Assembly (NCBI RefSeq): GCF_030316885.1
Contig: NZ_JASZYQ010000004.1
Span: 310,001 to 374,000 of the forward strand
Source: Variovorax jilinensis
Lineage (GTDB): Bacteria > Pseudomonadota > Gammaproteobacteria > Burkholderiales > Burkholderiaceae_C
Length of the DNA stretch: 64,000 bases
Direction: 5' to 3'
In this document: positions 38,940 through 46,946 of the stretch, in pieces
How the letters are laid out: every line of letters starts with the position of its first letter
Position numbering within the stretch: position 1 is the first letter of the stretch
Notes under the pieces: generated by a model
What the model was told of the DNA's origin: nothing
The model's input: the letters and a program-made list of their open reading frames with translations, nothing else
Databases searched by the model: none
Made by a program: the position numbers and the translations under genes

Positions 38940-39476
38940 TCAGGCCGCGGCGGCCTGCAGCGCGGGCTTGGCCGCGCTCGACGGCGAGGTGCCGAAGCTG
39001 ATCTCGCCCGACAGCTGGCCGCCTTCCTCGACGACGATCTTGCCGTAGCGGATCTTGCCCGTGACCTTGCCGGTGGAATGGATCACCAGCTTTTCGCGCA
39101 CGGTCAGGTTGCCGTCGAACAGGCCGCGGATCTCGGCGATGTCGATCTCGGCCGAACCCTTGAAGGCGCCCTGCTCGGCAATCTGCATGACGCGCGAATC
39201 CATCGTCGCCTCGACCAGGCCTTCGACCACCAGCGTGTCGCAATCGGTGATCTCGACGCCCTTGAGCTTGATGTTCGGGCCGACGGTGAGCTTGCTGCCG
39301 CCTTCCTTGGGCAGTGCACTGCTGGCGACCGCGTTGGCGGCCTGGGTGGTGAGGGTCGACGGGCTGACCGGCGTGCCAGAGAGATTGGTGCTCGAACCCA
39401 TCAGCGGCGCGGGACGGGAGGTGAGATTTTCGGCTTCGCGATCACGCTTGCCGAAGAAGGGGGACTGTGTGGCCAA
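38940..39476 (-). CDS. Bactofilin (polymer-forming cytoskeletal protein)
   Basis: This 178-residue protein has a central DUF583 beta-helix: LTVGPNIKLKGVEITDCDTLVVEGLVEATM, then FKGSAEIDIAEIRGLFDGNL and VIHSTGKVTGKIRYGKI, with the 20-residue turn spacing of bactofilins. Disordered tails flank it (Ser/Thr/Pro-rich N-terminus; Ala-rich C-terminus). The start is taken as TTG at 39476, giving MATQSPFFGKRDREAENL, because GAGGAG lies seven bases upstream. The ORF extends further but without such support. Bactofilins polymerise without nucleotides and scaffold cell shape or polar complexes. Confidence 0.88.
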   Translation of the reverse strand: MATQSPFFGKRDREAENLTSRPAPLMGSSTNLSGTPVSPSTLTTQAANAVASSALPKEGGSKLTVGPNIKLKGVEITDCDTLVVEGLVEATMDSRVMQIAEQGAFKGSAEIDIAEIRGLFDGNLTVREKLVIHSTGKVTGKIRYGKIVVEEGGQLSGEISFGTSPSSAAKPALQAAAA

Positions 39477-39611
39477 TGGGTAGCTCCTCAAAAGGTCTAT
39501 CGTAAGAACGACATTTCGCACCACGGCACTTCATTGCGCAAGAGGCGTAACTGAATAAGACGCGAAGCAAGGGTTTATGAGAACTTTCCAATTCGTCATA
39601 GAGGTTTTTCC

Positions 39612-40547
39612 ATGGCAGGTTCGATGACGCAGTCTTCCCACGGCCCGATCGACGAGACGCTCGACGATTCGGATGCGCAGCTCGGCAAGCCCGACCGCGG
39701 CTGGCGGCGCACGCTGTTCTCGGTGATCTTCGAATCGGGCTCGCGCGCCGGACGCCTGTTCGACCTGGTCCTGATCGCCGTCATCGTGGCCAGCGTCACG
39801 GTCGTGATCCTCGACAGCGTGCAGCCGATCCGGCAGCGTGCGGGGCCGGTCTTCGGCGTGCTCGAATGGGTCTTCACGGTGCTGTTCGCGCTCGAGTACC
39901 TGGGCCGGCTGGCCTGCGTGCGCCATCCCTGGCGCTACGCGACGAGCTTCTACGGCGTGATCGATCTGCTGGCGGTGCTGCCGACCTTCCTCGCCACCTT
40001 CACGCCCGAGCTGGCCTACCTGATCGACGTGCGCGTGCTGCGGCTCTTGCGCGTGTTCCGCATCTTCAAGCTGTCGCGCTATTCGGCCGAATACCGCGTG
40101 CTGGTGAGCGCGGTGGCGGCCAGCCGCCGCAAGATCACGGTCTTCGTCGGTTTCGTGATGCTGGTGGTGCTGGTGATGGGCACGCTGATGTACGTGGTCG
40201 AAGGGCCGGTGCACGGCTTCACGAGCATTCCGGTCGCGGTCTACTGGGCGATCTCGACGATGGCCACGGTGGGCTTCGGCGACCTGGTGCCCAAGACCGA
40301 CATCGGCCGCGCCATCGCCTCGGTGATGATGCTGCTGGGCTGGGGCGTGCTCGCGGTGCCGACCGGCATCGTCACGGCGGAGATGGCGCGTCGACCGCGC
40401 GATGAAGATGGGGCGGTGTATCCGACCGGTGCCGCGCGCGGCCTGCTGTCGATCGGCATCGCGCCGGCCGCAGCGCCGCCGCCGCGCCGGCTCACGCCGG
40501 CAGCCAGGCGACGCGCCCTTGCGCAGCATCGTCGAGTGCGGCGATGA
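39612..40547 (+). CDS. Voltage-gated-type ion channel (potassium channel family)
   Basis: This 311-residue protein has six helices. S1 is FDLVLIAVIVASVTVVILD. S4 carries regularly spaced arginines: VRVLRLLRVFRIFKLSRYS. The pore loop is YWAISTMATVGFGDLVP, with filter TVGFGD (potassium channels usually have TVGYGD). It is about the size of small bacterial Kv-like channels and probably forms tetramers. The C-terminus (PPPRRLTPAARRRALAQ) is basic and unlike the family. Its last 56 bases overlap the yigZ gene on the other strand, so the tail may be imposed by that overlap. Confidence 0.9.
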   Translation: MAGSMTQSSHGPIDETLDDSDAQLGKPDRGWRRTLFSVIFESGSRAGRLFDLVLIAVIVASVTVVILDSVQPIRQRAGPVFGVLEWVFTVLFALEYLGRLACVRHPWRYATSFYGVIDLLAVLPTFLATFTPELAYLIDVRVLRLLRVFRIFKLSRYSAEYRVLVSAVAASRRKITVFVGFVMLVVLVMGTLMYVVEGPVHGFTSIPVAVYWAISTMATVGFGDLVPKTDIGRAIASVMMLLGWGVLAVPTGIVTAEMARRPRDEDGAVYPTGAARGLLSIGIAPAAAPPPRRLTPAARRRALAQHRRVRR

Positions 40548-41079
40548 AGGCCGCGGCGGCCGGCTCGGGCAGGCTGAACTCGAAATGCACGAGGCTGTCG
40601 TGGCGCACCTGCGCGATCGTCGCGCCGGCTGCCGCGAGTTCGCGCCGCAGCAGGCCCTCAAGCGCATAGGGCACGGCGGCGTGCAGCCGGCGCTGGCGCA
40701 GCAACGGTACGCGCTCGGCATCGGCCAGCGCGCTCGCGATGCTGTCGGTGTAGGCGCGCGCCAGGCCGCCGGCGCCGAGCTTGACGCCGCCGAAGTAGCG
40801 CACCACGGTGGCCAGAACACCTTCGAGCTCGTGATGCCGCAGCACCTCGAGCATCGGCCGGCCGGCCGTGCCGCCGGGCTCGCCGTCGTCGTTGGCGGCC
40901 GACTGGCCCCCGGCCATCAGGGCCCAGCACACGTGCGCGGCGCCCGGATGGGCGCGCCGCAGTGCGTCGACCTCGGCCTGGGCCGCGGCGCGGTCCTCGA
41001 CCGCCCGCACGCAGCCGATGAAGCGGCTCTTCCTGATGACCAGCTCGCTGTGGCGCGGCGCCGAGAGCGTGAACGGCAT
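40492..41079 (-). CDS. YigZ/IMPACT family protein
   Basis: This 195-residue protein has the UPF0029/IMPACT N-terminal domain: SRFIGCVRAVEDRAAAQAEVDALRR, HVCWALMAGG, and DDGEPGGTAGRPMLEVLRH, followed by VVRYFGGVKLGAGGLARAY, all family signatures. A DUF1949-like C-terminal ferredoxin-like domain follows. E. coli YigZ binds nucleic acid and may act in translation control; function is unsettled. It lies 15 bases after metW on the same strand and overlaps the channel gene by 56 bases at its 3' end. Confidence 0.9.
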   Translation of the reverse strand: MPFTLSAPRHSELVIRKSRFIGCVRAVEDRAAAQAEVDALRRAHPGAAHVCWALMAGGQSAANDDGEPGGTAGRPMLEVLRHHELEGVLATVVRYFGGVKLGAGGLARAYTDSIASALADAERVPLLRQRRLHAAVPYALEGLLRRELAAAGATIAQVRHDSLVHFEFSLPEPAAAAFIAALDDAAQGRVAWLPA

Positions 41080-41094
41080 CGTCCGCGCGGCGGT

Positions 41095-41679
41095 TCAGCC
41101 GCGTTCGAACTTGAACACGGCGGTGCTCGCGCGCGCGTTCGGCAGCCAGCGCACCTCGCGGCCGTCCTGCAGGCCGAAGGCGTCGAGCACGCGCAGCCGG
41201 TTCTTGTGCGCGAGCACCTCGAAGTCCTTGAAGGTGCCGACGCGGATGTTGGGCGTGTCGTACCACTGGTAGGGCAGGCGGCGCGTCACGGGCATGCGGC
41301 CGCGCGCGATGCTGATGCGGTTGGGCCAGTGCGCGAAGTTCGGGAAGGCGACGATGCCGATGCGGCCCACGCGCGCGGTCTCGCGCAGCATCACCTCGGC
41401 ATTGCGCAAATGCTGCAGGGTGTCGATCTGGAGCACGACGTCGAACGAGGCATCGTCGAACAGCGCCAGGCCTTCGTCGAGGTTGAGCTGGATCACGTCG
41501 ACGCCGCGGCGCACGCACTGCAGCACGTTGCCGTCGGCGATCTCCACGCCGTAGCCGCTGCAGCCGCGCTCGCGCTGCAGAAGGTCGAGCAGCGAACCGT
41601 CGCCGCAGCCGAGGTCGAGCACGCGCGCGCCTTCGGGCACCAGGCGGGCGATCAGCTGCTGGGTCGAGATGTCGCTCAT
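41095..41679 (-). CDS. metW: Methionine biosynthesis protein MetW
   Basis: This 194-residue protein has a class I methyltransferase fold: [30 protein letters not shown], and [17 protein letters not shown], then [19 protein letters not shown]. MetW is required together with MetX for homoserine acylation in several proteobacteria and forms a complex with it. Its start overlaps the metX stop (ATGA), so it falls under the same SAM-II riboswitch. Confidence 0.93.
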   Translation of the reverse strand: MSDISTQQLIARLVPEGARVLDLGCGDGSLLDLLQRERGCSGYGVEIADGNVLQCVRRGVDVIQLNLDEGLALFDDASFDVVLQIDTLQHLRNAEVMLRETARVGRIGIVAFPNFAHWPNRISIARGRMPVTRRLPYQWYDTPNIRVGTFKDFEVLAHKNRLRVLDAFGLQDGREVRWLPNARASTAVFKFERG

Positions 41680-42851
41680 GCGGCGGCTCCCTGCAGCGCG
41701 CCTTGCGCCAGCGACATGCCGATGCGCTCGAAGTAGGAGCGCACCACGCTCATGTAGCGCACGTCGTCGAGCAGGAAGGCATCGTGGCCGTGCGGGGCGT
41801 CGATCTCGGCATAGCTCACGTTGCGGCGGTTGTCGAGCAGCGCCTTCACGATCTCGCGGCTGCGCGCCGGCGAGAAGCGCCAGTCGGTGCTGAAGCTCAC
41901 GAGCAGGAACTTGGCGCTGGCCTGGGCCAGGGCTGCGCGCAGGTCGCCCCCGTGCGCGCGCGCCGGATCGAAGTAGTCGAGCGCGCGCGTGATCAGCAGG
42001 TAGGTGTTGGCGTCGAAGTACTCGCTGAACTTGTCGCCGTTGTAGCGCAGGTAGCTCTCGATCTGGAACTCGACTTCCTGCGTGGAATAGAGGAACTCGG
42101 TGTTCGCGGCGCTGCCCTCGACCGCGCTGCGCAGGGCGCGGCCGAACTTCTCGTTCATCACGTCGTCGCTCTGGTACGTGATGTGGCCGATCATGCGCGC
42201 GATGCGCAGGCCGCGCCGCGGGATCACGCCGTGCTCGTAGAAGTGGCCGCCGTTGAAGTCGGGGTCGGTGACGATCGCGCGCCGCGCCACTTCGTTGAAG
42301 GCGATGTTCTGCGCCGTGAGGCTCGGCGCGCTCGCGATCACGACGGCATGGCGCACGCGGTCGGGATACTGCAGCGTCCACGACAACGCCTGCATGCCGC
42401 CCAGGCTGCCGCCCATCACGGCCGCGAGCGTCTTGATGCCCAGCGCATCGAGCAGCACCGCCTGCGCCGTGACCCAGTCCTCGACCGTCACAACAGGGAA
42501 ATCGGCGCCGTAGGCGCGCCCGGTCGCAGGGTTGTCGTGCATCGGTCCGGTGGAGCCGAAGCAGGAGCCGAGGTTGTTGACGCCGATGACGAAGAAGCGG
42601 TCGGTGTCCACGGGCTTGCCGGGACCGATCATGTTGTCCCACCAGCCTTCCGACTTCGGCTGGTCGGCGTAGACGCCGGCCACGTGGTGCGATGCATTGA
42701 GGGCGTGGCAGACCAGCACCGCATTGCTGCGCTCGGCGTTGAGCTCGCCGTAGGTTTCGTAGGCGAGCGTGTAGTGGTTGATCGATGCGCCGCTGCGCAG
42801 GGCCAATGGCCCGGCGAACTGCATCGATTGGGAAGTGACGACGAATGACAT
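41676..42851 (-). CDS. metX: Homoserine O-acyltransferase MetX
   Basis: This 391-residue alpha/beta hydrolase-fold enzyme activates homoserine for methionine synthesis. Family motifs are [35 protein letters not shown] (nucleophile Ser), [17 protein letters not shown] and [13 protein letters not shown] (catalytic His). Proteobacterial MetX proteins of this type paired with MetW are often succinyltransferases (MetXS) rather than acetyltransferases; which donor is used cannot be read here with certainty. The start is ATG 42851 ([13 protein letters not shown]). The open frame continues upstream through the terminator but is not protein-like there. Expression is under a SAM-II riboswitch. Confidence 0.94.
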   Translation of the reverse strand: MSFVVTSQSMQFAGPLALRSGASINHYTLAYETYGELNAERSNAVLVCHALNASHHVAGVYADQPKSEGWWDNMIGPGKPVDTDRFFVIGVNNLGSCFGSTGPMHDNPATGRAYGADFPVVTVEDWVTAQAVLLDALGIKTLAAVMGGSLGGMQALSWTLQYPDRVRHAVVIASAPSLTAQNIAFNEVARRAIVTDPDFNGGHFYEHGVIPRRGLRIARMIGHITYQSDDVMNEKFGRALRSAVEGSAANTEFLYSTQEVEFQIESYLRYNGDKFSEYFDANTYLLITRALDYFDPARAHGGDLRAALAQASAKFLLVSFSTDWRFSPARSREIVKALLDNRRNVSYAEIDAPHGHDAFLLDDVRYMSVVRSYFERIGMSLAQGALQGAAA

Positions 42852-42856
42852 GAATG

Positions 42857-42889
42857 AAAAAACCCGGCCTCGCCAAAAACGAGCCGGGT
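42857..42889 (-). terminator. Intrinsic terminator in the metX leader (riboswitch expression platform)
   Basis: On the minus strand a stem ACCCGGC-CTCG-type, with one bulge and a loop of about seven bases, is followed by six T. The T run ends only five bases before the metX ATG. Its place between the SAM-II aptamer and the start codon means it either stops transcription or also hides the ribosome-binding region when SAM is bound. Confidence 0.85.
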
Positions 42890-42900
42890 CGGGCATCCGT

Positions 42901-42947
42901 CTTTAGCTGCATTTGTAAAGCGCCCGCAAGCTGAGCAAATCGGCGCC
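42901..42947 (-). promoter_or_regulatory. SAM-II (SAM-alpha) riboswitch aptamer upstream of metX
   Basis: Read on the minus strand, stem P1 is formed by GCGCC (42946-42942) and GGCGC (42924-42920). The loop contains GATTTG, whose ATTTG (42940-42936) can pair with CAAAT (42915-42911) to make the H-type pseudoknot P2. This is followed by the conserved GCAGCTAAAG at 42910-42901. This order and these sequences match the SAM-II class known from alpha- and some betaproteobacteria in front of met genes. Binding of S-adenosylmethionine would shut off metX-metW. Confidence 0.9.
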
Positions 42948-42955
42948 TGGCGGGA

Positions 42956-42985
42956 AGTATATGCGGCACGGCAGCGGTCGATCAA
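42956..42985 (-). promoter_or_regulatory. Predicted metX promoter
   Basis: A -35 element TTGATC (42985-42980) and a -10 element TATACT (42961-42956) are separated by 18 bases. Transcription would begin around 42949-42947, the first base of the riboswitch stem, which fits the short leader of this riboswitch class. Confidence 0.6.
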
Positions 42986-43068
42986 CGCGACCCGGCCAGC
43001 AACCTACGGATGTAAGCGAGCGCTGACTTTTGGTGAAATGGGGCGGCCGCATTCAGTGCAAATTCCTA

Positions 43069-43096
43069 CTTGCAAGACTTGCATTTCACTCATAAT
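43069..43096 (+). promoter_or_regulatory. Candidate promoter of the RNA-binding protein gene
   Basis: CTTGCA/TTGCAA around 43069-43075 and CATAAT at 43091-43096 are spaced 15-16 bases apart. Transcription from here would leave a leader of about 130 bases, in keeping with cold-regulated genes. The region between 42986 and 43233 otherwise shows no gene. Confidence 0.4.
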
Positions 43097-43233
43097 GCGC
43101 GAGCCTTCCTCCAAATTTCAGCGGGGCGGGCGAATCGGTGATCGGTCAGTTTCGCGCAACCCGGCGGATTCTCGTCGTGTTGCTGCTCTCGGGACTCCAT
43201 CGCTTTTATTGATGTGTTTATAGGAGTCCCTTG

Positions 43234-43758
43234 ATGGGCAACAAACTGTACGTCGGCAATCTGCCCTACTCGGTGCGCGACGGTGATCTCGAGCAGGCCT
43301 TCGGCCAATTCGGTGCAGTGACGAGCGCAAAGGTCATGATGGAGCGCGACACCGGCCGTTCCAAGGGCTTCGGCTTCGTCGAAATGGGCAGCGATGCGGA
43401 AGCCCAGGCCGCGATCAACGGCATGAACGGCCAGCCGCTCGGCGGCCGCAGCGTCGTCGTCAATGAAGCGCGTCCCATGGAGGCGCGTCCCCCCCGTAGC
43501 GGTGGCTACGGTGGTGGCGGTGGCGGCTACGGCGGCGGTGGTGGTGGCGGCTACGGCGGTGGTGGCGGCGGCGGCTATGGCGGCGGCGGTGGTGGTCGCA
43601 GCGGCGGCGGCGGCGGTTACGGCGGTGGCGGTGGTCGCAGCGGCGGCGGCGGTGGCGATGGCGGTTTCCGCAGCCCCTACGGTGCCGGCCCGCGTGGCGG
43701 CGGCGGTGGCCGCGGTGGCTACGGCGGCGGTGGCAATGGCGGCAACAGCGGCTACTGA
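43234..43758 (+). CDS. RRM-type RNA-binding protein with glycine-rich tail
   Basis: This 174-residue protein has one RNA-recognition motif at residues 1-80: RNP2 is KLYVGNLPY and RNP1 is KGFGFVEM. The tail of about 90 residues is rich in Gly with Tyr, Arg and Ser (repeats of the GGYGGGGG type). This is the architecture of cold-induced RNA-binding proteins (Rbp) in cyanobacteria and proteobacteria. The start is the ATG after TAGGAGT. A strong bidirectional terminator follows. The low-complexity coding sequence is GGC/GGT-rich and prone to length variation. Confidence 0.93.
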   Translation: MGNKLYVGNLPYSVRDGDLEQAFGQFGAVTSAKVMMERDTGRSKGFGFVEMGSDAEAQAAINGMNGQPLGGRSVVVNEARPMEARPPRSGGYGGGGGGYGGGGGGGYGGGGGGGYGGGGGGRSGGGGGYGGGGGRSGGGGGDGGFRSPYGAGPRGGGGGRGGYGGGGNGGNSGY

Positions 43759-43776
43759 TCCGCTGCGCTCTGCATC

Positions 43777-43807
43777 AAAAAAAAGGCTCCCGACGGGAGC
43801 CTTTTTT
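43777..43807. terminator. Bidirectional terminator between the RRM and SDR genes
   Basis: Stem GGCTCCC with GGGAGCC and loop GAC, flanked by eight A on the left and six T on the right, can end both the rightward RRM transcript and the leftward lptC-SDR transcript. The last T is the first base of the SDR stop codon complement. Confidence 0.9.
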
Positions 43808-44598
43808 CATTGCTCGCCTTCGCGGCGCTTGCGGCCTCGGCCCTGGAACAGGCGGTCGAACAGCGGGTTCGGCAGCAGCCGCAGCAGCTTGGCGACCAGG
43901 CCCATCTGCCACGGGATCACGCGGTAGCTGCTGCCCGCCTCGATGCTGCGGAAGGCACGCTCGGCGAACGCCTCGGGTGCCAGCAGGAAGGGCATCGGGT
44001 AGCGGTTGCCGCGCGTGAGCGGCGTGTCGACGTAGCCCGGCAGCAGCGTCACCACCTTCACGCCGCTGGCGCGCAACTCGCCGCGCAGGCTCTCGCAATA
44101 GGCGACGACGCCCGCCTTGCTGGCGCAATAGGCGCCGTGACCTGGCAGCCCGCGGATCGCCGAGACGCTCGCGATGCCGACCAGGCGCCCGCTGCCGCGC
44201 GCCGCCATCGCGGCGACGAACGGATGGAAGGTGGCAGCCAGGCCGACGTTGTTGACGGCCAGCAGCCGCGCCATCACGTCGAGATCGGTGCGCTGCGCGG
44301 TGTCGATGCCGATGCTGATGCCGGCGTTGGCGATCACCACGTCGGGCACTCCCTGCTGCGCGATGCAGGCAGCGCCGGCGGCCACGATGCTGTCGGTGAC
44401 GGCCACGTCGGCACCGTAGACCCGCCAGCGATTGGCATCCAGTGCCTGCGCCGTGGCCCAGGCCTCGACCTCGGCCGTCCGGCGCGCGACCAGCGCCAGG
44501 TCGTAGCCGGCGGCGTGGAAGCGCGCGGCCAGGGCCTGGCCGATGCCGCTCGAGGCACCTGTGATGAAGGCCAGGGGGCGGGCTTGCGCGTCGGCCAT
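43807..44598 (-). CDS. Short-chain dehydrogenase/reductase (SDR)
   Basis: This 263-residue protein has the classical SDR motifs: TGASSGIGQALA (NADP-type glycine motif), NAGISIG, the Ser in GIASVSAIRG, and the catalytic YCASK. The C-terminus (RLLPNPLFDRLFQGRGRKRREGEQ) is basic. The substrate is unknown. It lies 3 bases after lptC, in the place where lptA-lptB are usually found, so it belongs to the kdsD-kdsC-lptC transcript. Removal of a lipid or sugar substrate in envelope metabolism is possible but only a guess. Confidence 0.9.
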   Translation of the reverse strand: MADAQARPLAFITGASSGIGQALAARFHAAGYDLALVARRTAEVEAWATAQALDANRWRVYGADVAVTDSIVAAGAACIAQQGVPDVVIANAGISIGIDTAQRTDLDVMARLLAVNNVGLAATFHPFVAAMAARGSGRLVGIASVSAIRGLPGHGAYCASKAGVVAYCESLRGELRASGVKVVTLLPGYVDTPLTRGNRYPMPFLLAPEAFAERAFRSIEAGSSYRVIPWQMGLVAKLLRLLPNPLFDRLFQGRGRKRREGEQ

Positions 44599-44601
44599 GT
44601 T

Positions 44602-45309
44602 TCAGGGCTTGGGCGTCGCGGCCGGCCGGGGTGCTGCGGCAGCCGGCCTGGCGGGCGCCGGCGCGGGCTTGGCGGCGGCCGGTGGCTTGGGCGGCGACGG
44701 CGTCAGCACGCCGCGCACGCGTCCCTGCAGGTTGGCGACGCCGCTCAGGCTGTCATAGTCCATCGAGTCGGACGTGAAGGTGTCGCTGCCGCGCGTCAGC
44801 GTGACCGGCTTGTTCGACTTGACCCGCTCGGTGTCGAGGAAGGCATGCAGGAACTCGCCGCGGAATTCGAGCCGCGGCAGCAGCGTGCCGTTGGGCGCCT
44901 TGGCGGCATCGCGCACGATCACGGCATCGCCGAACAGCTGGATCTCGGTGCCGTCGCCGTTGGAAAGCCCGCGCTTGGCCGAGCCGTGGGTGACCAGGCC
45001 CTCGTCGGAGATGGAGCGCCAGCGCACGTCGTCGACCTCGAGCGTGTCGGTGTCGGGGTAGTGGCGGCCTTCCTTGCCGAACAGTTCGCTGCGCAGGTCG
45101 CCGTTGGGCAGGAAGTTCTTCACCGAGAAGCCGCGCATGAAGTAGTCGGGATCGTGCGTCGGCTCTTCCTTGGCCTGCGGCACGAGCATCTCGGGCGCGT
45201 TGCGCACCAGCCAGTAGGTGCCGAGCGCGAGCACCGCGGTCAGGATGATCGGCAGGTAGATCGTCAGGCGATCGAAGGCGTCGCGCAGCAGGCGCCAGGC
45301 CGCCTTCAT
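44602..45309 (-). CDS. lptC: LPS export ABC transporter periplasmic protein LptC
   Basis: This 235-residue protein has one N-terminal membrane helix (YLPIILTAVLALGTYWLV) and a beta-jellyroll of the LptC/OstA type (DPDYFMRGFSVKNFLPNGDLRSELFG, SMDYDSLSGVANLQGRVRGVL). It passes lipopolysaccharide from the LptBFG transporter to LptA. The C-terminal 40 residues are an added Pro/Ala/Lys tail not seen in E. coli LptC. The start overlaps the kdsC stop by four bases. lptA and lptB do not follow. Confidence 0.9.
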   Translation of the reverse strand: MKAAWRLLRDAFDRLTIYLPIILTAVLALGTYWLVRNAPEMLVPQAKEEPTHDPDYFMRGFSVKNFLPNGDLRSELFGKEGRHYPDTDTLEVDDVRWRSISDEGLVTHGSAKRGLSNGDGTEIQLFGDAVIVRDAAKAPNGTLLPRLEFRGEFLHAFLDTERVKSNKPVTLTRGSDTFTSDSMDYDSLSGVANLQGRVRGVLTPSPPKPPAAAKPAPAPARPAAAAPRPAATPKP

Positions 45310-45857
45310 GCGCGCGCGCCCCGCGCCTGCTCGAGCAGCCGGCCGTAGTGGCCGCCGGCCAGCAGCAGCAGGTCGCAGAACTCGCGCGCCGCGCCCTCGC
45401 CGCCGCGCGCCGTGGTGACGTGGCGCGCGATGGCACGCACCTCGGCGTGGGCGTTGGCCGGCGCCGCCGCGAAGGCCACGCGCCCGAGCACCGGCAGGTC
45501 GGGCCAGTCGTCGCCGATGGCCGCGGCCTGCGACCAGTCGAAGCCGAGCGCGGCCAGCATGGCTTCGGCGGCCGGCAGCTTGTCTTCGGTGCCGTAGCGC
45601 ACCTGGTCGATGCCCAGCGCCTCGAGGCGGGCGCGCAGGGGCTTGGAATCGCGGCCGGTGATCACGGCCGGCGTGATGCCGGCGCTGCGGAGCAGCTTGA
45701 GGCCCAGCCCGTCGAGGATGCTGAAGCGCTTGAGGGTTTCGCCGTGCTCGGTGAAGTAGATGCCGCCATCGGTCAGCACGCCGTCGATGTCGAAGAAGGC
45801 GACCCGGATGTCCTGGGCCGCGAGCAGGGTCTCGGGCCTGAATTTGAGGGCGGCCAT
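45306..45857 (-). CDS. kdsC: 3-deoxy-D-manno-octulosonate 8-phosphate phosphatase
   Basis: This 183-residue HAD-family enzyme makes Kdo from Kdo 8-phosphate for lipid A core synthesis. Motif I is FFDIDGVLTDGGIYF. Motif II is ITGRDS. The last motif is AAIGDDWPDLPVL, all typical of KdsC, which lacks a cap domain and forms tetramers. It shares one base with the kdsD stop and four bases with lptC. Confidence 0.94.
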   Translation of the reverse strand: MAALKFRPETLLAAQDIRVAFFDIDGVLTDGGIYFTEHGETLKRFSILDGLGLKLLRSAGITPAVITGRDSKPLRARLEALGIDQVRYGTEDKLPAAEAMLAALGFDWSQAAAIGDDWPDLPVLGRVAFAAAPANAHAEVRAIARHVTTARGGEGAAREFCDLLLLAGGHYGRLLEQARGARA

Positions 45858-46858
45858 CAGATGACCTTCGCGCGCATCAGGTCGTTGATGCTGAGCGCAC
45901 CGACCAGCAGGCCCCCGGCATCGACCACCAGCACGTTCGTGATGCGGTGCTGCTCCATCAGGTCGGCCGCTTCGGCGGCCAGGGCCTCGGCGCGCAGGGT
46001 GCGCGGATTGGCGTGCATCACGTCGAGCGCGGTCAGGGCGCGCAGGTCGGCGCCGGTCTCGACCTGTCGGCGCAGGTCGCCGTCGGTGAAGATGCCGATG
46101 GCGCGGCCGTCGGCACCGACCACCGCGGTGGCGCCCAGGCCCTTGGCGCTCATCTCGCGCATGATCTCGCTGAGGCCGGCGTCGGGACCGACCCGCGGGA
46201 CCTCGTCACCCGAGCGCATGACGTCGCCGACGTGGGTCAGCAGCTTGCGGCCCAGCGCGCCGCCCGGATGCGAGCGTGCGAAGTCCTCGGTGCCGAAGCC
46301 GCGCGCATCGAGCAGCGCCACCGCGAGCGCGTCACCGAGTGCCATCTGCGCCGTGGTGCTGGCGGTCGGCGCGAGGTTCAGCGGACAGGCTTCCTTCTCG
46401 ACGCCGCTGTCGAGCACGATGTCCGCATGGCGGGCCAGCGTGGAATCCTGGCGGCCGGTGATCGCGATCAGCGGCACGCCCTGGCGCTTGACCACGGGCA
46501 GGATGGTGGTGAGTTCCTCGACCTCGCCGCTGTTGGAGATCGCGAGCACCAGGTCGACCGCCTTGATCATGCCGAGGTCGCCGTGGCTGGCCTCCGCCGG
46601 ATGCACGAACATCGCGGGCGTGCCCGTGGAGGCCAGCGTGGCGGCGATCTTGCGGCCCACGTGGCCGCTCTTGCCCATGCCCATCACGACCACGCGGCCG
46701 CGCACCTCGAGGATCTTGTGAACCGCCTCGGGGAAGCTGGGCCCCAGCCGCGCCTTGAGGCCCAGTACCGCTGCCGCCTCGATGTCGAAGGTCGTGCGGG
46801 CGCGTGCCAGCAGCGCGTCGGGATTGGTCGCAGGGGTCGCGGGGGGGCGGGAGCTCAT
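45857..46858 (-). CDS. kdsD: Arabinose-5-phosphate isomerase (KdsD/KpsF family)
   Basis: This 333-residue protein interconverts ribulose 5-phosphate and arabinose 5-phosphate, the first step of Kdo synthesis. An SIS domain comes first (VVVMGMGKSGHVGRKIAATLASTGTPAMFVHPAEASHGDLGM), followed by two CBS repeats (TAVVGADGRAIGIFTDGDLRR and NVLVVDAGGLLVGALSINDLM). It heads the kdsD-kdsC-lptC cluster and is divergent from the Kef-type antiporter gene across about 90 bases. Confidence 0.94.
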   Translation of the reverse strand: MSSRPPATPATNPDALLARARTTFDIEAAAVLGLKARLGPSFPEAVHKILEVRGRVVVMGMGKSGHVGRKIAATLASTGTPAMFVHPAEASHGDLGMIKAVDLVLAISNSGEVEELTTILPVVKRQGVPLIAITGRQDSTLARHADIVLDSGVEKEACPLNLAPTASTTAQMALGDALAVALLDARGFGTEDFARSHPGGALGRKLLTHVGDVMRSGDEVPRVGPDAGLSEIMREMSAKGLGATAVVGADGRAIGIFTDGDLRRQVETGADLRALTALDVMHANPRTLRAEALAAEAADLMEQHRITNVLVVDAGGLLVGALSINDLMRAKVI

Positions 46859-46946
46859 TGCGGGATTTTATCGGCCGCCCATGGCCCGGGCGGCCATCGC
46901 CTCGAATTGGCGCGCGAGGCGGGCAAGGCTGTTGCTAGCATCGGGC

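Noticed and set aside
42901..42947. Possibility that the metX leader is another SAM-binding class such as SAM-V
   Set aside because: SAM-II and SAM-V share the pseudoknot core. The P1 length and the GCAGCTAAAG tail fit SAM-II best, but a covariance search would settle it.
43490..43757. Repetitive GGC/GGT-rich DNA resembling a tandem repeat or CRISPR-like array
   Set aside because: It is in frame and encodes the glycine-rich tail of the RNA-binding protein; there are no unique spacers.
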